Source: Candidatus Delongbacteria bacterium
Lineage (GTDB): Bacteria > UBA4055
Reading direction: 5' to 3'
Length of the DNA stretch: 19,609 nt
Assembly (NCBI GenBank): GCA_016937995.1
Contig: JAFGVM010000055.1
Span: forward strand, 1-19,609
The notes under the pieces were generated by a model. It made no database searches. It was not told where the DNA came from and was given only the letters and a program-made list of their open reading frames with translations. Positions 1-6,345 of this stretch are shown here, in pieces (the stretch's first letter is position 1; the number at the start of each line of letters is the position of its first letter). Made by a program: the position numbers and the translations under genes.

Positions 1-427
1 GCTTGTTGCTATTGATAGAGGAACTAACGGTCTATTAGATCCTAGACCTCAGTCAGCTACTGCTACTACAGATTACTACAGTATAACACCTGACGGATTC
101 TTTGAAACAGCAAACTATATCGGAGCTTTTGCACCTGCAAGCAAATCAGGACTTTGGACTGACGGATGGACTTATCTTGATCAATTCGGATATACTGCAG
201 ATGTCGTTGTTGCCGATGCACCTTCTAATGTTTCAACTTCATTATCTGGAACAAATCTGACTGTTAGCTGGGATTCAGTTCCTGGAGCAGTATCATACAG
301 TGTTTATTCATGTGATACTCCTAACGGTACATTTACACTTGAAACAACAGTTGGAACAAATCAGTGGACAGCAACTGCTACTGATTCCAAGAAATTCTAT
401 TATATAAAAACAAATACTGCTAAATAA
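1..427 (+). CDS. C-terminal part of a large secreted protein with a terminal Fn3-like domain (5' end outside window)
   Basis: The frame is open from base 2 to the TAA at 425-427, giving 141 residues of a protein that begins upstream. The first ~60 residues carry a block ending in FFETANYIGAF, then W..GW and YLDQFGY. I recognise this as the tail of a class of large extracellular, probably beta-helical proteins in Bacteroidota-related phyla. A Fn3-like beta-sandwich follows (about residues 75-138; DAPSNVSTSLSG, VSWDSVPGAVSYSVY) and ends in FYYIKTNTAK. Domains of this 'WDxVPGAxSYxVY' type often end secreted proteins in candidate phyla such as Cloacimonadota and Delongbacteria. I see no separate T9SS-type C-terminal sorting domain. 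Substrate and function cannot be read from this fragment. The surface or extracellular location is inferred from family resemblance. Confidence 0.75.
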   Translation, partial: LVAIDRGTNGLLDPRPQSATATTDYYSITPDGFFETANYIGAFAPASKSGLWTDGWTYLDQFGYTADVVVADAPSNVSTSLSGTNLTVSWDSVPGAVSYSVYSCDTPNGTFTLETTVGTNQWTATATDSKKFYYIKTNTAK

Positions 428-436
428 AAAATGAAA

Positions 437-474
437 AAGGAGGCAAGTATAAGAAATTTGTAATCCTATTTTGA
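437..474 (+). pseudogene. possible decayed gene start after a perfect Shine-Dalgarno
   Basis: A consensus AAGGAGG (437-443) is followed at normal spacing by AT, then AAG AAA TTT GTA ATC CTA TTT TGA (451-474). A single missing G after the AT (449-450) would give an ATG and the secretory-type start M-K-K-F-V-I-L-F, which then stops at once. I read this as the remnant of a gene start downstream of the secreted-protein gene. It is only 8 codons, so chance is possible. Confidence 0.25.
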
Positions 475-479
475 ACTAT

Positions 480-553
480 CAAGTTAGATCAGGTAATCGT
501 TCATTGAAAACAATTAAGCCTGTTAAACTGAATTCACCGCCTGATAGAACTTG
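480..553 (+). repeat. imperfect inverted repeat between the secreted-protein gene and the terminator
   Basis: The arm CAAGTTAGATCAGG (480-493) is the reverse complement of CCTGATAGAACTTG (540-553) at 12 of 14 positions, across a 46-nt spacer that contains a small ATTG-AAAA-CAAT hairpin. It could fold as the base of a structured 3' leader or be a small mobile-element remnant. I do not recognise the family. Confidence 0.4.
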
Positions 554-561
554 TAAAGATA

Positions 562-589
562 AAAAATCCCGGAATAATCCGGGATTTTT
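562..589. terminator. bidirectional rho-independent terminator
   Basis: AAAAATCCCGG (562-572) pairs over 11 bp with CCGGGATTTTT (579-589) around a 6-nt loop. The A and T tracts on either side supply a U-run in both directions. It would end the plus-strand secreted-protein transcript and the minus-strand aquaporin-pyrophosphatase-rhodanese transcript, whose last stop codon overlaps it at 588-590. Confidence 0.85.
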
Positions 590-917
590 ATTTATCGTTA
601 TTTATCTTGCGGGGTCTAAGCTGACATGCGCAACCACCTGTGAGTTCGTTGTTCTTATCAATTTTAATGGGCATTCCGTCACTTTCCCAATCACTTATCC
701 CCCCAATAAGCGAAAAGATATTATCATATCCTTTCTCTGTCAGAATTCTTACAGCTTCTTTGCTCTTGATACCAACATAGTCAGCAACGATCACTGTTTT
801 GTTTTTGGGGATAAAGCTTTGATCTTCTTTAAGATCATCCAGTTTGATATTGATAACTACAGGAACGTCAAAATCTCGACCATTCCTGAAAATACCTTCT
901 CTTAAATCTATAAGCAA
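588..917 (-). CDS. rhodanese-fold protein lacking the catalytic cysteine; start uncertain
   Basis: This is a single rhodanese-like domain: LLIDLREG at the start, the active-site strand and loop VIVADYVGIKSKEAVRIL, then YDNIFSLIGGISDWESDGMPI. In active rhodaneses the loop begins with Cys (C-R-S-G-x-R-S). Here that position is Asp (A-D-Y-V-G-I-K-S), so sulfur transfer by the usual persulfide is not expected; a binding or regulatory role is possible. The listed start is a TTG at 915-917, but the same frame stays open to 1010. It there encodes a typical rhodanese N-terminus (FISPRGSIKLLNEGALLIDL), so translation probably begins further upstream. The ATG at 1012-1014 is one base out of frame. A C-terminal GGCACQLRPRK tail carries two cysteines of unknown role. 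The gene follows the pyrophosphatase on the same strand and ends inside the shared terminator. Confidence 0.65.
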   Translation of the reverse strand: MLIDLREGIFRNGRDFDVPVVINIKLDDLKEDQSFIPKNKTVIVADYVGIKSKEAVRILTEKGYDNIFSLIGGISDWESDGMPIKIDKNNELTGGCACQLRPRKINNDK

Positions 918-1059
918 AGCTCCTTCATTGAGAAGCTTGATCGAACCCCTTGGAGAAATAAATTTTATCCCATTTATATTATATATAGAAATAAGAATCC
1001 CCTGCTTTTTTCATAATATTAATCACAGAGGATCTAAAATACAATATGTTTTATCATAT

Positions 1060-1716
1060 TTATTTTACAATAGCAGATTTGATAACCGACATAGCTTTAT
1101 CTTTATTCCCGAAACCTTCTGACTTCAATTCTCCCGGTCCTTTATAATTTGTGAACCACAGTTCTATTATATCAAGTATTCCGGTGAAATTATTATTCAA
1201 TTCTGAAATATCATTTATCTGTGAAAAATGTGAATCTTTTATAACAGCTATTAGCTTATCATCCTTCTCCCCTCCATCAAGAAGATACATCACACCTATT
1301 ATCTTTACTCTTAATACTTTACCTCTTTCTATTGCAGGTCCAAGAATTATCACATCCAGTGGATCACCGTCTCCTCCTTTCTCTTTTGAAAGCAAAGTCC
1401 CCGGTATCATACCATAGTTTGCAGGATAACCAAGATATTTCACTTTTCTTGGTTTTCCTTTTTTAAATTCCCATTTGAGTTTTCCGTCACTTTTATCAAC
1501 TTCCCATTTCCCTATTGTACCCGCCGGGATCTCAATTATAGCATTAACCTCACTGTTAAAAAGTTCTGTTTTTACTTCATTGTAATTTATTTTTGACGCA
1601 AAAATATATGGATCTGAATCCATCTCATAATTTGAAATATCAGGCATTTTAGCATAAATTAACATGACCAGTGTTAACAACGCAAGTGTCCTAAAAAAAA
1701 GATGATATTTGTTCAT
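1060..1716 (-). CDS. ppa: secreted family I inorganic pyrophosphatase
   Basis: The product (218 aa) would hydrolyse pyrophosphate to two phosphates. The family I active site looks complete by eye against E. coli PPase: IIEIPAG (Glu), GKWEVDK (Lys, Glu), GYPANYG (both Tyr), the signature DGDPLDVI with its three metal-binding Asp, LLDGGEKDDKL (two Asp and Lys) and NYKGPGE (Tyr-Lys). Unusually, about 50 residues precede the catalytic core. The first ~22 form a signal peptide (basic start, hydrophobic LALLTLVMLIYA), so the enzyme should act outside the cytoplasm. The gene begins 1 nt after the aquaporin stop codon, with AAGGA inside the end of that gene, so the two are cotranscribed. The putative Pho box upstream of the pair fits a role in scavenging Pi from extracytoplasmic PPi (inference). 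Confidence 0.92.
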   Translation of the reverse strand: MNKYHLFFRTLALLTLVMLIYAKMPDISNYEMDSDPYIFASKINYNEVKTELFNSEVNAIIEIPAGTIGKWEVDKSDGKLKWEFKKGKPRKVKYLGYPANYGMIPGTLLSKEKGGDGDPLDVIILGPAIERGKVLRVKIIGVMYLLDGGEKDDKLIAVIKDSHFSQINDISELNNNFTGILDIIELWFTNYKGPGELKSEGFGNKDKAMSVIKSAIVK

Positions 1717-1717
1717 T

Positions 1718-2365
1718 TTATTTTTCCTTCTTTAAATACATACTCATAAGAACTCCAAGTACTGCACCTATTACAGGTCCTGCAAAATAGATCCATAGAT
1801 GTTCAAAATTCATTGTAGCTATGGCTGGTCCGAAAGATCTGGCAGGATTCATAGAAGCACCAGTAACAGGTCCTGCGAACATGGCTTCAAGACATACTGT
1901 AGCACCGATAGCAACTCCAGCCATCATACCTTTTTCCTTGGCACCTGTCGCTACATGGTAAATCACGAACATAAGAAAGAATGTAAGCAGTAATTCGAAA
2001 ATAAATGCCGGGAACACATCTATGGATGGTAAGGTCATACCTAAATACTCATCTTTGGGAAAAACAGACCTTAAAAACAAACTAGCTGCTGAAGCACCTG
2101 CAAGCTGTACAATTATATAACTAACCGTATCTTTAAGAGAGATCTTCTTTGATGCATAGAATGCTATTGTTACAGCAGGATTTATATGTGCTCCGGAGAT
2201 ATCCCCGATAGCATATATCATTGCCATAACTATGAGACCGAATGTTATTGCTATCCCTGAGTGTGTTACAGCACCGTTTGAAAAATTATTAATAACGACT
2301 GCACCTGTACCTGCAAATACAAGTGCAAAAGTCCCTATAAATTCTGCAAGATACTTTTTATTCAT
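1718..2365 (-). CDS. aquaporin / MIP-family channel, wide-filter type
   Basis: This MIP channel (215 aa from the preferred start) has six membrane helices and both half-helix motifs, HINPAVT and SMNPARS. Aligned by eye to E. coli AqpZ, the selectivity-filter positions are Phe (helix 2, ITFGL), Ala (helix 5, where AqpZ has His), Ala (loop E) and Arg. Losing the bulky His gives a wider pore than a strict water channel, consistent with glycerol or small neutral metalloids such as As(OH)3. I chose the ATG at 2363-2365 because GAGGTGG precedes it at usual spacing; a GTG two codons upstream lies within that ribosome binding site. It is followed with 1 nt between by the secreted pyrophosphatase and preceded by a Pho-box-like repeat. 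An arsenate reductase lies nearby on the same strand, as in the rhizobial aqpS-arsC arrangement. The solute remains a guess. Confidence 0.9.
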   Translation of the reverse strand: MNKKYLAEFIGTFALVFAGTGAVVINNFSNGAVTHSGIAITFGLIVMAMIYAIGDISGAHINPAVTIAFYASKKISLKDTVSYIIVQLAGASAASLFLRSVFPKDEYLGMTLPSIDVFPAFIFELLLTFFLMFVIYHVATGAKEKGMMAGVAIGATVCLEAMFAGPVTGASMNPARSFGPAIATMNFEHLWIYFAGPVIGAVLGVLMSMYLKKEK

Positions 2366-2422
2366 TTCCACCTCTAATTTTTATCTAAGATTAGGAATTT
2401 AATAAATGACTGTTATACTAAT

Positions 2423-2451
2423 ATTTTATTTTTGTTAGATTTTTGTTACAA
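2423..2451 (-). promoter_or_regulatory. putative Pho box and -10 upstream of the aquaporin-pyrophosphatase unit
   Basis: On the coding strand GTAAC and CTAAC half-sites sit 11 nt apart (plus-strand GTTACAA 2445-2451 and GTTAGAT 2434-2440). After 5 nt comes TAAAAT (2423-2428). The phoB promoter has the same layout, two TAAC repeats 11 nt apart and 5 nt to a TATAAT. The box lies about 60 nt upstream of the aquaporin start. Confidence 0.5.
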
Positions 2452-2506
2452 ACGGCATATAAACTTCTCAAAAGCTCATTATTTGACCTTTTGATTGTTT
2501 AAATTT

Positions 2507-2534
2507 AAGTAAGAAGTAAGAAATTAGATGTCAG
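2507..2534 (+). repeat. degenerate heptamer tandem repeat, left flank of the S23 pseudogene
   Basis: Four consecutive 7-mers: AAGTAAG, AAGTAAG, AAATTAG, ATGTCAG. The last unit supplies the ATG TCA start of the four-helix-bundle pseudogene. The same type in inverted orientation lies on the other side of that gene. Confidence 0.7.
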
Positions 2535-2898
2535 AGGAAAACATGGAAACAAATCTTTGAAATAGAACATTTAATTTTTCAATAAATATTCTAGATCTTG
2601 TTGAATCAATTCCTAAATCAACAACATCTAATGTAGTCAGATACCAACTATCTAGAAGCGGAACTTCGGTTGGGGCAAATTATAGAGTTTCAAGAAGAGC
2701 AAGAAGTGACAGAGAATTTATTTCAAAGATCAGTATCGTGTAGAAGAAATTGATGAATCTCTGTTCTGGTTAGAAATACTCGAATATAAAAGCTGGATCG
2801 ACGATCCAGCTTTATATGATTTGCTTAAAGAAGCAAATGAATTAACATCAATTTTTGTTTCTATCCTTAAGAAAGTAAAGAAGCGCATTAATTCATAA
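2528..2898 (+). pseudogene. four-helix-bundle protein (S23 / 23S rRNA intervening-sequence family), broken
   Basis: The reading frame shows the family's landmarks: SINILDLVESIPKS, YQLSRSGTSVGANYR, SRRARSDREFISKISI, then IDESLFWLEILE and a C-terminal helix ending KKVKKRINS. Two lesions break it. An in-frame TGA at 2558-2560 is codon 11 after the ATG at 2528. A one-base deletion near 2739 makes the upstream frame hit TAG at 2741-2743, while the rest of the protein continues in the next frame to TAA at 2896-2898. Restoring one base restores the family spacing between KISI and EEIDES. The family is found inside rRNA intervening sequences and as free-standing genes of unknown role, the latter often near repeats. 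It is the only plus-strand gene in the minus-strand phosphate island, and inverted heptamer repeats flank it, which suggests insertion as a unit. Confidence 0.8.
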
Positions 2899-2936
2899 CT
2901 TCTGACTTCTAATTTCTTACATCTTACTTCTGACTT
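2895..2936 (-). repeat. degenerate heptamer tandem repeat, right flank of the S23 pseudogene
   Basis: Plus-strand units ATAACTT, CTGACTT, CTAATTT, CTTACAT, CTTACTT, CTGACTT follow one another with no gap. Read on the minus strand they are AAGTCAG/AAGTAAG-type units matching the left flank, so the two flanks form an inverted pair. The run continues into the arsC stop codon (2935-2937). Confidence 0.7.
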
Positions 2937-3357
2937 ACAACTCCTTCACAAACTCATCGATCCAGTTTTTTATCTGATCTCTTACTTTTCTGGTAAAATC
3001 AAGCTTTTCTTCATAAGATCCCTGAAAAGCAGAAGGATCAGGAAATTCTTTATGAAGTCTTTTGTATACATTACCTGGGAATACAGGACATCTTTCACCT
3101 GATGCCTGATCACATACTGTAACCACATAATCGTAATGATCTCCGGAATCGATCTTTTCCTGTACAGTATTTGTAGAATTTCCTGAGATATCTATCCCGA
3201 TCTCTTTCATTGCATCAACTACAACTGGATTAAGCTTCCCTTTCTCAATACCAGCACTTTCAGCTTTCACATTTTCAAGCCCTGCATTATTAACAAATGC
3301 TTCCGCCATCTGACTTCTTGCTGAATTATGTATGCAAACGAATAAAACTTTAGTCAT
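2935..3357 (-). CDS. arsC: arsenate reductase, thioredoxin-coupled (LMW-PTP fold)
   Basis: The enzyme reduces arsenate to arsenite in the cytoplasm. The low-molecular-weight phosphatase P-loop is VCIHNSARS (Cys8 to Arg14, C-x5-R). The two further redox cysteines that separate ArsC from ordinary LMW phosphatases are present in VCDQASGERCPVF (Cys82, Cys90). FPDP supplies the general-acid Asp. From the preferred ATG at 3355-3357 the length is 140 aa, near the family norm. That ATG has a strong TGAGGAG 6 nt upstream, whereas the longer frame would need a TTG eight codons earlier. The gene lies downstream of pstA across a 124-bp palindrome, with its own TATAAT upstream. Arsenate enters cells by phosphate transporters, so the position beside pst is sensible. 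No ArsB/Acr3 pump is visible; the nearby aquaporin is the only candidate arsenite exit in the window. Confidence 0.93.
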   Translation of the reverse strand: MTKVLFVCIHNSARSQMAEAFVNNAGLENVKAESAGIEKGKLNPVVVDAMKEIGIDISGNSTNTVQEKIDSGDHYDYVVTVCDQASGERCPVFPGNVYKRLHKEFPDPSAFQGSYEEKLDFTRKVRDQIKNWIDEFVKEL

Positions 3358-3405
3358 GATCTCCTCATTCGATTTTTTCAATACACCATAAAGATAATAA
3401 ATAAT

Positions 3406-3422
3406 GTTACAAAAATATTATA
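3406..3422 (-). promoter_or_regulatory. probable arsC promoter element sharing sequence with the phoB promoter
   Basis: On the coding strand TATAAT (plus 3417-3422) is followed by ATTTTTGTAAC (to plus 3406). A 19-nt stretch, plus-strand GTTACAAAAATATTATATT, is identical in the phoB promoter (11649-11667). The upstream paired TAAC repeats found at phoB are absent here, so PhoB control is uncertain. Confidence 0.35.
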
Positions 3423-3491
3423 TTTCTCTCATAAAGGCACCCATTCACAAAGGTTAAATTTGAATTTTCCGATTCCTATCTTGTAAATTTT

Positions 3492-3615
3492 CAGGCTTTT
3501 CAAAAACGAGTTATACAAGGAAAAGTACTATTTTTAAAATGTAGCTTAGTTAACCTAAGTCACATTGCAGAAAATTGTACTTCGACGCCGAAGAATGAAG
3601 TTTTTCAAAAGCCTG
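3492..3615. repeat. ~124-bp imperfect palindrome (MITE-like) between pstA and arsC
   Basis: The outer arms CAGGCTTTTCAAAAAC (3492-3507) and GTTTTTCAAAAGCCTG (3600-3615) are reverse complements at 15 of 16 positions. Inner arms also pair: AAGTAC (3523-3528) with GTACTT (3577-3582), ATGT (3539-3542) with ACAT (3562-3565), and CTTAG with CTAAG around a central GTTAAC (3549-3554). The whole element could fold into one long interrupted hairpin. Its right end abuts the pstA stop codon at 3616. No ORF is inside. Confidence 0.7.
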
Positions 3616-4485
3616 CTACCAATCGCGATTTTTTCTGATCCTATATCTAAAATAAACCGACGCAGAACTCACTATTATTACAAATGCAAGCAGAACAAGT
3701 GCAGTTCCGTAAGCGATCGGAACCTGCTTATCAGGATGAGATCCTTCTGTCATCAGTGCATAAATATGATATGGTAGAGCCATGACCTCATCAGAAAGTG
3801 AATTAGGAAGCCTTCTGCTGTAGAACGTTGCTGCAGTAAACAATATAGGAGCAGTTTCTCCTGCGACCCTTCCGATTGCAAGTATTACTCCCGTCAGAAT
3901 ATTCGGTAAAGCTGCAGGTAAAAGCACCTTAAGAATAGTCTGTCTTTCTGATGCACCGAGCGAAAGTGAAGCATCTCTGAACTCTGGAGGGATTGTTTTA
4001 AGGGCTTCTTCTGTATTATTTATAATAATTGGTAGTATCAGAACAGCAAGTGTCAGAGATCCACTGATAATTGATACATCAAACTCAAAATATATAACAA
4101 ATACTGCCATTCCGAACAGACCGTAAATGATTGATGGAATAGCTGCAAGTGTACTTATAGTAACCCTGAGTGATTTTACAAACCAGTAAGGTCTTGCATA
4201 ACTTGTAAGATATACTGCTGTAAATACTCCGAATGGCAATGCTATCAGTACCGAAATAAGTGTAAGCCAGAGTGTTCCTACAATTGCAGGGAATATACCA
4301 CCTTCTGTCATGAACTTTCTCGGCATCTCAGATACAAATTCCCAGGATATAACTCCGTAACCTTTTGATACAATTATATATATGAAAATGAAAAGAAAAA
4401 TACCCGTAGTAAAAGTAAGCAGATTAAGTGTTGATACACCCAGGAACTGCTTTAATGATCTCATATTAATAGTTTTAAGACTCAT
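3616..4485 (-). CDS. pstA: phosphate ABC transporter permease PstA
   Basis: This is the second membrane subunit of the PstSCAB phosphate importer, 289 aa, the usual length. Six hydrophobic segments are visible, beginning with LLTFTTGIFLFIFIYIIVS. The cytoplasmic EAA loop that contacts the ATPase is EALKTIPPEFRDASLSLGA, followed by LLPAALPNILTGVILAIGR and AGETAPILFTA, which are typical of PstA. Its ATG overlaps the pstC TGA by 4 nt (ATGA), with GGAAGA as ribosome binding site in the pstC end. The stop codon touches a 124-bp palindrome. No pstB follows; the ATPase gene lies about 4 kb away beside phoR. Confidence 0.96.
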   Translation of the reverse strand: MSLKTINMRSLKQFLGVSTLNLLTFTTGIFLFIFIYIIVSKGYGVISWEFVSEMPRKFMTEGGIFPAIVGTLWLTLISVLIALPFGVFTAVYLTSYARPYWFVKSLRVTISTLAAIPSIIYGLFGMAVFVIYFEFDVSIISGSLTLAVLILPIIINNTEEALKTIPPEFRDASLSLGASERQTILKVLLPAALPNILTGVILAIGRVAGETAPILFTAATFYSRRLPNSLSDEVMALPYHIYALMTEGSHPDKQVPIAYGTALVLLAFVIIVSSASVYFRYRIRKNRDW

Positions 4486-5351
4486 ATTTTTTTCTTCCTG
4501 AAGAATACAAGTTCAGTTATAATATTACTGAAGAAAGTTATAAAAAATAATATTATCGCTATAGCAAACAGAGAACTGTAATGATCACTGCCGACCACTG
4601 TCTCACCCATTTCTGCTGCGATAGCTGCTGTCATAGGTCTTACCGGTGAAAATATACTTTTCGGTATCTGAGCTGATCCTCCTGCCACCATAAGAACTAC
4701 CAGGGTTTCACCTATCGCTCTACCAAATGCAAGAATAAACGATCCGATAATACCGCTTTTTGCTGCCGGGATAATGACCTTGTATATCGTTTCGAATTTA
4801 TTTGCTCCTAAACTCAATGATGCATCTCTTAGATTTTGCGGTACGGCATTCAAGGCATCTTCGCTCATTGTTGATATTATTGGAATAACCATAATACCGA
4901 GTATTAATGATGCAGAGAACATATTCAGACCTATCGGTGCTCCAAAAGTATCCATTACAAATGGAGAAAGAAAGACTATACCTACCAATCCATAAATAAC
5001 AGATGGAATTCCGGCAAGAAGTTCAATGATCGGTTTAATAATTTCTTTTGTTCTTCTTCCTGCCAGTTCAGAGATATAGATCGCAGAACCCAGTCCTAAA
5101 GGAATAGCCACAACAAGTGTACCAATCGTTACGTAGATAGAAGATACTATCAGAGTCCACATTCCAAAAATAGGCGGATCATCAACAGGTCTCCATTCCA
5201 TACCGAATAAAGTGGAAAAGATACCGACCTTTTTTAAGATCGGTATCCCTTCAGTGAATATACTCAGGATTATTCCTACAAGTGCTGCGATAGTAAAAAA
5301 AGCTGCACCGTATGTTATACCTGAAAATAGTTTATCATAGAATTTTTTCAT
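4482..5351 (-). CDS. pstC: phosphate ABC transporter permease PstC
   Basis: This is the first membrane subunit of the high-affinity phosphate importer, 289 aa. It has an N-terminal membrane segment (residues ~10-32), further transmembrane helices, the EAA loop DALNAVPQNLRDASLSLGA and the conserved stretch FGRAIGETLVVLMVAGG, diagnostic for PstC. PIIELLAGIPSVIYGLVGI is also family-typical. It starts 4 nt after pstS, with only a weak ribosome binding site, and overlaps pstA, so pstS-pstC-pstA is one transcript. Confidence 0.96.
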   Translation of the reverse strand: MKKFYDKLFSGITYGAAFFTIAALVGIILSIFTEGIPILKKVGIFSTLFGMEWRPVDDPPIFGMWTLIVSSIYVTIGTLVVAIPLGLGSAIYISELAGRRTKEIIKPIIELLAGIPSVIYGLVGIVFLSPFVMDTFGAPIGLNMFSASLILGIMVIPIISTMSEDALNAVPQNLRDASLSLGANKFETIYKVIIPAAKSGIIGSFILAFGRAIGETLVVLMVAGGSAQIPKSIFSPVRPMTAAIAAEMGETVVGSDHYSSLFAIAIILFFITFFSNIITELVFFRKKKI

Positions 5352-5355
5352 TGGA

Positions 5356-6165
5356 TTATTTACTTACTTTTACAAATCCCATTTCTTCTACAATTGCCTG
5401 TCCCTTAGGTGAAAGAACGAAATCAATATACTTTTTTACTTTACCTTCCGGCTTACCTTTTGTGTACATGTGAAGTGTCCTTGCGATAGGATAAGTTCTA
5501 TCCTGGATAGTTTTTTCTGATACTGTTATTCCGTTGATCCTTACATCATTAACATTATCGGAAAGGTAACCTATACCTACATAACCAACTGCACCTTTTG
5601 TATCTTTTACAGTAGTTGCTACTGCATTATTTGAAGCAAGCATGAGTGAACTAGCTGCCAGCTTTTCCTTCTTAAGGACTTTTGTCTCGAAGGTTTCATA
5701 AGTACCTGAAGAAACGTCTCTTGATACAAGAACTATAGGCATAGAAGGTCCGCCTACTTCTTTCCAGTTCATTATCTCACCTGTATAGATCTTCTGAAGC
5801 TGATCGATTGTAAGATCTTTTACCGGATTTGATTTGTGAACTATAACAGCTATACCATCATTAGCTACTACATTCTCATAAGCTTCTACACCATTCTGTT
5901 TAGCTTGAAGAAGTTCTTTGTTCTTGATGTGCCTTGAAGCATTACCTATGTCACAAGTTCCTGCTATAATTCCTGCTACACCAACACCTGATCCACCACC
6001 TCTTACTGAGATATTCATGTCAGGATTCATTTCCATGAAAGCTTCAGCAGTTGCCTGAGCTATAGGAAGTACAGTTGTTGAACCGACCATTGTGATCTGA
6101 TCACCTTTCTTAGCGAAAGCAACCATTGCTGCGATCATCATGATTACGAATAATAATTTTTTCAT
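5356..6165 (-). CDS. pstS: periplasmic phosphate-binding protein PstS
   Basis: This is the solute-binding component of the Pst importer, 269 aa. A clear signal peptide (residues 1-18, KKLLFVIMMIAAMVAFA) has no lipobox Cys, so the protein should be free in the periplasm. Phosphate-binding motifs are visible: MVGSTTVLPIAQATAEAF, VRGGGSGVGVAGI, CDIGNASR and SRDVSSGTYETF. The C-terminal YIDFVLSPKGQAIVEEMGFV is typical of this compact PstS subfamily. The start has TTAGGAG at good spacing. A Pho-box-like repeat lies about 75 nt upstream, and the leader is closely similar to that of the porin gene. Confidence 0.96.
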   Translation of the reverse strand: MKKLLFVIMMIAAMVAFAKKGDQITMVGSTTVLPIAQATAEAFMEMNPDMNISVRGGGSGVGVAGIIAGTCDIGNASRHIKNKELLQAKQNGVEAYENVVANDGIAVIVHKSNPVKDLTIDQLQKIYTGEIMNWKEVGGPSMPIVLVSRDVSSGTYETFETKVLKKEKLAASSLMLASNNAVATTVKDTKGAVGYVGIGYLSDNVNDVRINGITVSEKTIQDRTYPIARTLHMYTKGKPEGKVKKYIDFVLSPKGQAIVEEMGFVKVSK

Positions 6166-6196
6166 TTTTTACTCCTAATAAGTGTTTTGTTCTTTA

Positions 6197-6260
6197 ACGT
6201 GTGTAATTTGCTATTTTAATGTTTGAGAAATAATAAGGATTTGTTAGAATTGTATTAGAA
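6197..6260 (-). promoter_or_regulatory. pstS promoter region: Pho box plus leader block shared with the porin gene
   Basis: On the coding strand TTCTAATACAATTCTAACAA (plus 6241-6260) is a direct repeat with 11-nt spacing (plus ATTAGAA 6254-6260, GTTAGAA 6243-6249). It is followed by TATTAT as a possible -10. The next 43 nt (plus 6197-6239) match the porin leader (7437-7479) at 37 of 43 positions. Confidence 0.55.
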
Positions 6261-6263
6261 ATA

Positions 6264-6342
6264 GGGTCTTGAGATGTGGGTCTCGGGTCTCGGGTTGCAA
6301 ATCCAATCATAACCCAAGACTCAAGACTCGAGACTCACAACC
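6264..6342. repeat. inverted pair of degenerate heptamer repeats 3' of the porin gene
   Basis: Left arm: GGGTCTT, GAGATGT, GGGTCTC, GGGTCTC, GGGTTGC (6264-6298), in strict 7-nt register. After a short spacer the right arm reads ACCCAAG, ACTCAAG, ACTCGAG, ACTCACA, ACC (6312-6342), which is largely the reverse complement type. The arms could fold into a long hairpin and may terminate porin transcription. The repeat ends 3 nt before the porin stop codon. Confidence 0.75.
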
Positions 6343-6345
6343 GTT

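Noticed and set aside
480-553. Integron attC site
   Set aside because: The arms pair well, but the RYYYAAC/GTTRRRY core sites are not at the ends, and no integrase or cassette is present.
471-905. Plus-strand 144-codon open frame
   Set aside because: It spans the terminator and runs antisense to the rhodanese-fold gene; its protein has no recognisable pattern and it lacks a ribosome binding site.
588-917. Active thiosulfate sulfurtransferase
   Set aside because: The catalytic Cys position is Asp.
2507-2936. CRISPR-like array
   Set aside because: Units are contiguous 7-mers with no spacers, and no cas gene is near.
2935-3357. Ordinary low-molecular-weight tyrosine phosphatase
   Set aside because: Cys82 and Cys90 in addition to the P-loop Cys are the redox cysteines of thioredoxin-coupled ArsC.
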